Below, piece after piece: positions 61,601 to 64,000 of a stretch of 64,000 bases of DNA. The notes beneath the pieces were generated by a model. The model was not told the origin of the DNA and did not search any database. It worked only from the letters and a program-made list of their open reading frames with translations. The DNA lies in assembly GCF_014805685.1 (NCBI RefSeq), contig NC_060887.1:29667963-29731962 (forward strand). The letters run 5' to 3'. Numbering within the stretch: the stretch's first letter is position 1; each line of letters starts with the position of its first letter. The stretch comes from Silurus meridionalis (Eukaryota; Chordata; Actinopteri; Siluriformes; Siluridae). Position numbers and translations under genes: made by a program.

Positions 61601-63319
61601 CAGTCTGGCAATAAGAAGAGACCGTGGTACAGTGATTAGAGTGTGGAGAATGATTAAGAATGTTTTCCTGCAACCCAACCAGAATTTGTTAGTAATACAC
61701 ACCCTTGATCGTACATGGTTAACGGAGACAGTTTTGCCCTAAACATACAGTGTTTTTCTTTGAAGTGAGGCACCCCTGAAAACACATAAGCCAAACCAAG
61801 CCAGCCAACTTTGAGCGAACCTGGATAGTGTGGGACGTCCAGGATAGGGACAGATGTGTTAGTGGCTGAGATTAAAAAAAGCCTAGTAACCCAAACCCAG
61901 TGCAGCCAAGGCAAGGCTTGGGATCCACCAAGTCATGCAATGAGTGGATCCAAATTCTACCCTTCAAAAACAAACCTTGCTGCATGGCAGGCAGGTCTGT
62001 CACATTTTCTCGAGGTTCAGCAAAGCTAGGGAAGAATGGTGGAGCAGCGGGGTTCAAACCAGAATTTTGTGGAGAGGGCAGTTTTGCTTCCAATGATGTT
62101 GGACTCTTTGATGAGGATGAACGGGTCTTCCTGTTTTGCTTTGACTTGACCTCTTTCGGTGTTTGGCTTTTTGGTGACTGTAAAGGTGCTGGCATAGGTG
62201 GCTCATAGGTGGTAGCTGAGATGTCAAAGACCTCGCTTTGGTTGTTTAGGTTTGAGCCATTAAGAGACCAAGCAGTTTGAGATGGCGAGAATGGAGGAGC
62301 TGAGATCAAAGCTTCCATAGATGATCCAAAACCAGTCTTACCCGGAGTAGATATCAAGGGCTCAACAACAGGGGAATTAGCCAAAACATGGCTTCCTATT
62401 ATTGGGTCAATGAAGGATGGCTCTTGCTCAGGCATGACCCCTTCATAGGCTCCCTCACCAGGCACAAAGCACTGAGGATCTATTCCTGAAATATGAGGAT
62501 CTGTTTTACCCAATGCTAAAGGAAGTGCAAAGGCTTCTTTGGTAATCCCCATGTCAACAGTATCCATCTCCATAATTATATCATGAAAACCAGATGACAT
62601 GGACAAGTGGCTTGTGGGTGAAAAACCTGGTCCGTCACAGTGGGATGTTGCTGAGTGAGCGGCAAGGCTGGCATCCGCTGGTGCTGGTGGAGAACTCGCT
62701 GTAAGTGAAAGCAGATCACTGGCAAGCGAGGATGGCATGAGGCCCTCATCAGGGTAATCCTCAGTGAAAGAGATCATGCTTTGGCCGCTTGCTTGAATGT
62801 CTCCAGGTATCGGACAAGTTGTTAATTCAGTTCCATAATCCTGAGACATTAGTGATGAAGCAGGGACAAAAGGCTCTGCATGAATTGCCCATTCTTCTGG
62901 AATCTTCTTACGGCTTTTGCCCTTCTTGATCCTTCCACCAGCCCGACTGACATCCTGATGCTGCCAGCCTTCATCTCGATCACGTTCCTTGTGTGTCAAC
63001 ACTTGATGGGATCCCTCAAGCAGATTGATGTTCTCACTCTGCATTTCCAGCTTGCTCTTACTTTCTATTTGGTCAAAGACTTCATCCTTAGGCTTCCTTT
63101 TCTTCTTCTTCTTCTCTTTTTTGTGATCAGTTCCCTCATGTTCTCTTTCATCCCTGTCCCCTAGACCACTATCTCTAATGGACCACTGCTGCCCAGGGGC
63201 ATCTTTCTGGCTCTCTGTTAGATGACCTGCATGGCGACTGATCACAGTAGAAACACTGGGAGTGAAGGGCAGGTCAGAGGGAATGCCAGCATCATCTGGC
63301 CAGCGATCACCAAAGACAC
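33960..63319 (-). CDS. map4: map4, microtubule-associated protein 4 (spliced, 5' end outside window)
   Basis: Coding exons in transcript order: 61976-63319, 50725-51859 (alternative start), 47826-48736, 46820-47047, 45763-45895, 45516-45575, 44561-44853, 43698-43769, 39408-39500, 38704-38785, 38500-38612, 36103-36256, 33960-34205. All junctions have AG/GT sites and compatible phases. MAP4 binds and stabilises microtubules in non-neuronal cells. The C-terminal half has four tau-type repeats, each with a KxGSxxNIxHxPGGG core: [46 protein letters not shown] and [18 protein letters not shown]4 rather than MAP2 or tau is indicated by the [13 protein letters not shown] repeat, the optional exon after repeat 1, and the acidic tail ending GLDSLIPET. 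The N-terminal exons of the long isoform lie past 64,000. Confidence 0.93.
34788..35489. mobile_element. TIR-bearing MITE in map4 intron
   Basis: Left end TACCGTATTTTCCGGACTAT, right end reads in complement TACCGTAATTTCCGGACTAT, a terminal inverted repeat of a family abundant in fish. Flanked by TA-type sites. The interior (about 700 bp) has no intact transposase. Confidence 0.75.
36103..36256 (-). CDS. map4: map4 MAP4-type C-terminal tail exon (154 bp, frame-shifting)
   Basis: Acceptor tttttag, donor GAAACAA/gtaagt. Encodes [20 protein letters not shown] ... GLDSLIPET plus one base, the acidic tail typical of MAP4. Because 154 is not a multiple of three, joining it to 34,205 gives A+AT then TGA, i.e. 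a terminal Asn and stop. If the intron is retained the frame runs a further 20 residues to a TAA near 36,043. Confidence 0.85.
36257..38499. other. map4 intron, no other feature recognised
   Basis: AT-rich intron between the tail exon and the repeat-4 exon. Contains T and A runs (37,030-37,047, 37,472-37,495). No other exon or element identified. Confidence 0.5.
38500..38612 (-). CDS. map4: map4 microtubule-binding repeat 4 exon (113 bp)
   Basis: [20 protein letters not shown] then [17 protein letters not shown], acceptor catag, donor ATTAAG/gtgagg. 113 bp, as in the tau counterpart. Ends in phase 0, so it can join either 36,256 or 34,205. Confidence 0.92.
38704..38785 (-). CDS. map4: map4 microtubule-binding repeat 3 exon (82 bp)
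   Basis: [20 protein letters not shown] then SNIKHKPG, flanked by gtttacag and gtaagg. 82 bp, the length of the tau exon encoding the equivalent repeat. The Gly codon is split with the next exon. Confidence 0.92.
39408..39500 (-). CDS. map4: map4 microtubule-binding repeat 2 exon (93 bp)
   Basis: [20 protein letters not shown] then [11 protein letters not shown], flanked by ttgtag and gtaagt. Its length equals that of the alternatively spliced repeat exon of tau (93 bp). The repeat has Leu where paralogues often have Cys (SRLGSK). Confidence 0.92.
40260..40490 (+). mobile_element. LINE 3' fragment in map4 intron
   Basis: Encodes broken LINE RT C-terminus ([11 protein letters not shown], then [13 protein letters not shown] across a frameshift), ending with the tail-like aatgtgaatgtaaata. 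Confidence 0.55.
40930..41360 (+). mobile_element. Tc1-like transposase fragment with flanking repeat, map4 intron
   Basis: After a MITE-like stretch (tacttctacttaagtgaagg), 41,085-41,280 encodes a piece related to the end of Tc1-like transposases ([22 protein letters not shown]), ending at ccatatactgta. Broken by stops. Confidence 0.5.
42602..43303. mobile_element. hAT-like MITE in map4 intron
   Basis: Left end CAGTGGTGGACAAAGTAC, right end GTCCACCACTG: inverted termini of hAT type. Interior is AT-rich with acttaagta motifs. Flanking octamers (CCTGTCAC and CTTGTAAG) match only partly, so the target duplication has decayed. A half copy is at 3866. Confidence 0.7.
43698..43769 (-). CDS. map4: map4 short inter-repeat exon (72 bp)
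   Basis: Acceptor tctctccag, donor GGCAAA/gtgagt. 24 residues [24 protein letters not shown], phase 0 at both ends. Placed between repeats 1 and 2, as the optional inter-repeat exon of MAP4 is, and skippable in frame. Confidence 0.82.
44561..44853 (-). CDS. map4: map4 exon with microtubule-binding repeat 1
   Basis: Acceptor ccaccatag, donor GGCAAG/gtaaag, 293 bp. A long Thr/Ser/Pro/Arg run ([36 protein letters not shown]) leads into [24 protein letters not shown], the first tau-type repeat. The Pro-rich lead is the part that augments microtubule binding in this family. Confidence 0.9.
45205..45460 (+). mobile_element. Tc1-like transposase fragment in map4 intron
   Basis: Plus-strand frame with [16 protein letters not shown] and [13 protein letters not shown], the C-terminal DDE region of a Tc1-like transposase with an internal stop. 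It lies in the intron between the 45,516 and 44,853 exons. Confidence 0.75.
45516..45575 (-). CDS. map4: map4 small exon (60 bp)
   Basis: Acceptor tacgcag, donor ACGG/gtatgg. Encodes (A)[19 protein letters not shown] with split codons at both ends that fit the neighbours. Its 60-bp length makes it skippable without a frame change. Confidence 0.78.
45763..45895 (-). CDS. map4: map4 Ser/Thr/Ala-rich exon (133 bp)
   Basis: Acceptor ttgtttag, donor CTCTGG/gtgagt. Encodes [18 protein letters not shown] ... SALAARRSL and one base of the next Ala codon. Confidence 0.83.
46090..46430. repeat. Unnamed interspersed repeat in map4 intron
   Basis: gctgatcgatatgggttttc, gaccaatgccaatat and gccgatatgatgctgat match a motif common in fish genomes. 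No coding frame or termini resolved. Confidence 0.4.
46820..47047 (-). CDS. map4: map4 Pro/Thr/Ala-rich exon
   Basis: Acceptor catgcag, donor CCTAAG/gtaagt, phase 0 at both ends, 76 residues: [16 protein letters not shown] ... SEVKPK. Part of the Pro-rich, basic region flanking the microtubule-binding repeats. Confidence 0.87.
47650..47726. repeat. (GT)n microsatellite in map4 intron
   Basis: About 35 GT units with few interruptions, about 100 bp downstream (transcript sense) of the donor of the charged exon. Confidence 0.95.
47826..48736 (-). CDS. map4: map4 Lys/Asp/Glu-rich exon (911 bp)
   Basis: Acceptor tttatgcag, donor ACCAAG/gtacgt. 303 residues, almost all K, D, E, V, T and S, in loose repeats of KxDK and KVEE type ([39 protein letters not shown]), ending SPEKKTK. 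Likely an unstructured, highly charged segment of the projection domain. I do not recognise a mammalian counterpart of this precise composition. Confidence 0.87.
48737..50724. other. map4 intron, no exon seen
   Basis: Intron between 50,725 and 48,736. Holds an (AT)n/(AC)n tract at 49,285-49,330, (AAAT)n at about 49,680-49,700 and a T run at 50,071-50,088. Nothing else identified. Confidence 0.55.
50725..51859 (-). CDS. map4: map4 alternative first coding exon (1,135 bp)
   Basis: ATG at 51,859 with purine at -3 (aagaATGt) and an in-frame TAG 15 bp upstream. The sequence upstream has no pyrimidine tract or convincing acceptor, so this looks like a first exon rather than an internal one. Encodes 378 residues, [18 protein letters not shown]... 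to VPVIEG, with [15 protein letters not shown] and a PPTPPPTLY stretch, in the style of MAP2/MAP4 N-terminal regions. Donor GAGG/gtaggt. It ends in the same phase as the 61,976 exon, so both can join 48,736. Confidence 0.82.
51860..52560 (-). promoter_or_regulatory. map4: Possible internal promoter / 5' UTR of short map4 isoform
   Basis: Directly upstream (minus sense) of the ATG at 51,859. Contains a plus-strand CT-rich block (ctctctctctctctttccc, 52,090-52,120), an AG-rich tract in the transcript sense. No TATA box or CpG cluster stands out. Assigned only because the first-exon interpretation requires a promoter here. Confidence 0.3.
53320..53665 (+). mobile_element. LINE 3' tail with ATTCTG repeats
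   Basis: Ends gggatcaataaagtattctgattctga, the 3' tail form of a widespread fish LINE. A stub of another LINE (gatgagggcagatgtagagg) precedes it. Confidence 0.6.
55610..55948 (+). mobile_element. LINE 3' fragment with (CTGATT)n tail
   Basis: gtctgtattgtcttgtatag, then caataaacctgattctgattctgattctga: 3' end and tandem tail of an L2-like fish LINE. Located in the large map4 intron. Confidence 0.7.
56163..56312. repeat. (ATT)n-rich microsatellite
   Basis: Imperfect ATT/GATT array in the large map4 intron. The long low-complexity frames over it on both strands are artefacts. Confidence 0.95.
57797..57840. repeat. (CA)n microsatellite
   Basis: About 21 CA units, followed by degenerate acacaagca units. 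Confidence 0.95.
58651..58686. repeat. (TC)n microsatellite
   Basis: About 18 TC units in the large map4 intron. Confidence 0.95.
59380..60010 (+). mobile_element. Tc1-like transposon remnant
   Basis: HTH-region remnants (gatctggggaaggctacaaaa, agcacagtggcctccat) and a right end reading gtcttaatactttccaatgcact, a typical fish Tc1-type terminus. Many stops. Confidence 0.55.
60050..60480. repeat. Possible interspersed repeat
   Basis: Starts cagtggcgggcggtcagggc and has several lines of moderately repeated-looking sequence (ccaatcagatttcagcct, aaccaatcagatttcatat). No ends fixed. Confidence 0.3.
61976..63319 (-). CDS. map4: map4 projection-domain exon (1,344 bp)
   Basis: The acceptor AG is at 63,320-63,321. 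The exon starts with the last two bases of a Gly codon ([36 protein letters not shown]). The donor follows CATGCAGCAAG at 61,976, leaving one base of a split codon. Encodes 447 residues plus split codons, acidic and Ser/Pro-rich with a basic [14 protein letters not shown] patch. It corresponds to the large projection-domain region of MAP4. The phase fits directly to the exon at 48,736 (G+TC = Val). Confidence 0.88.
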
Positions 63320-64000
63320 CTCGTATGCAAAGAGGGAATAAAAATGTTTAGGATACACTCTGCTTTTTTGCAGTCCCTTTTTAAAAAACAAGCTTAATTA
63401 AATGTAACACACACAAACTAGGGTGTGCACTATATACCTACATATCTGTATATCAAATCAAATAAAATTTTATTACACTATATATACTATAAACATTTCT
63501 ATAATACATGAAGTGTAGTACCTGAAAAAAGTCAAATATACAAACTTCATTACATTTACTATTACCCAGTTAGGAACAAGAGATCGACTAATTAACCAGC
63601 CAAACCAATTGCTGGAACTATCGGCAAATATCCATACCAATAGTTTTTCCAGTTTCCAGTCCACTGTCATTACGAGAGCAGCCTCCAGAGGCGCCACTGG
63701 CACCATGTGCTGTTTGTTTTTACACGCGAGACTGCGCACTACACCAAAAACCCTATATTATATTTATTATTTATATAATTATATTCAATAATAAATATAC
63801 ATATTTATTTCATTTAGCAGGTTTTTATAATTCAGTACTGTTTTTTGTTGTTGTTGTTGTAATTAACAGGGCCAATGTGGAACATGTTTTAGATAATACC
63901 AAAACCCATAGTTTCAAACCTACAAAATTTTTGCACCACCTCTGTAAGTCTCTACCTCAAATATTTTTTAACCATAATAGAAATAGATGGATCTACAGTA
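63320..64000. other. map4 intron, continues beyond window
   Basis: Minus-strand intron upstream of the 63,319 acceptor. AT-rich with a (TTG)n run at 63,844-63,860. No further exon found before the edge. Confidence 0.6.

Larger units (their letters stand above)
51860..61975. other. Large map4 intron
   Basis: About 10.1 kb between the projection-domain exon and the alternative first exon. Apart from the elements and microsatellites listed separately I found no further coding exon with good splice sites and conserved-looking sequence. Confidence 0.6.

Noticed and set aside
61654..61914. 86-codon minus frame just downstream of the map4 projection exon
   Set aside because: It lies beyond a good donor site at 61,975 and does not continue any conserved-looking sequence.

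Overview
The window reads as nuclear DNA of a ray-finned (teleost) fish. The evidence is a vertebrate MAP4 gene with canonical GT-AG introns, a tandem pair of PIM-type kinase genes of the kind expanded in fish, BEL/Pao, Tc1-like, hAT-like and LINE-derived repeats, and many AT, GT and trinucleotide microsatellites. The species cannot be named from the sequence.

Layout. 1-2416 is the 3' part of an internally deleted BEL/Pao LTR retrotransposon (+). 2417 to about 10.9 kb and 11,189 to about 19.62 kb are two copies of one tandem duplication, offset 8,772 bp at the left edge. Each copy carries LINE debris, a Tc1-like transposon remnant next to long (AT)n tracts, and one intact PIM-like serine/threonine kinase gene (+). 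The copies differ by a 764-bp solo LTR present only in copy 2, a 604-bp unit present three times in copy 1 and once in copy 2, and the number of repeated N-terminal exons (two against three). 19.6-22.0 kb holds a mariner/Tc1-like remnant and a minisatellite split by a 662-bp hAT element. 22,024-28,634 is a complete but decayed BEL/Pao element (-) with both LTRs and a 5-bp target duplication. 29,037-30,117 is a long inverted-repeat element lying between two direct repeats.

About 31.2 kb to beyond the right end is one gene on the minus strand, map4 (microtubule-associated protein 4). I resolved 13 coding exons by frame and splice sites. They are a long projection-domain exon at 62-63.3 kb, an exon at 50.7-51.9 kb that looks like an alternative first exon, a Lys/Glu/Asp-rich exon, Pro/Ser/Thr-rich exons, four tau-type microtubule-binding repeats, and two alternative C-termini. 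The two C-termini use the last exon in different frames. The true 5' end of the long isoform lies beyond 64,000.

The PIM-like genes should encode cytosolic Ser/Thr kinases and map4 a microtubule-stabilising protein. Nothing in the sequence links them functionally. No tRNA, rRNA or CRISPR array was seen.
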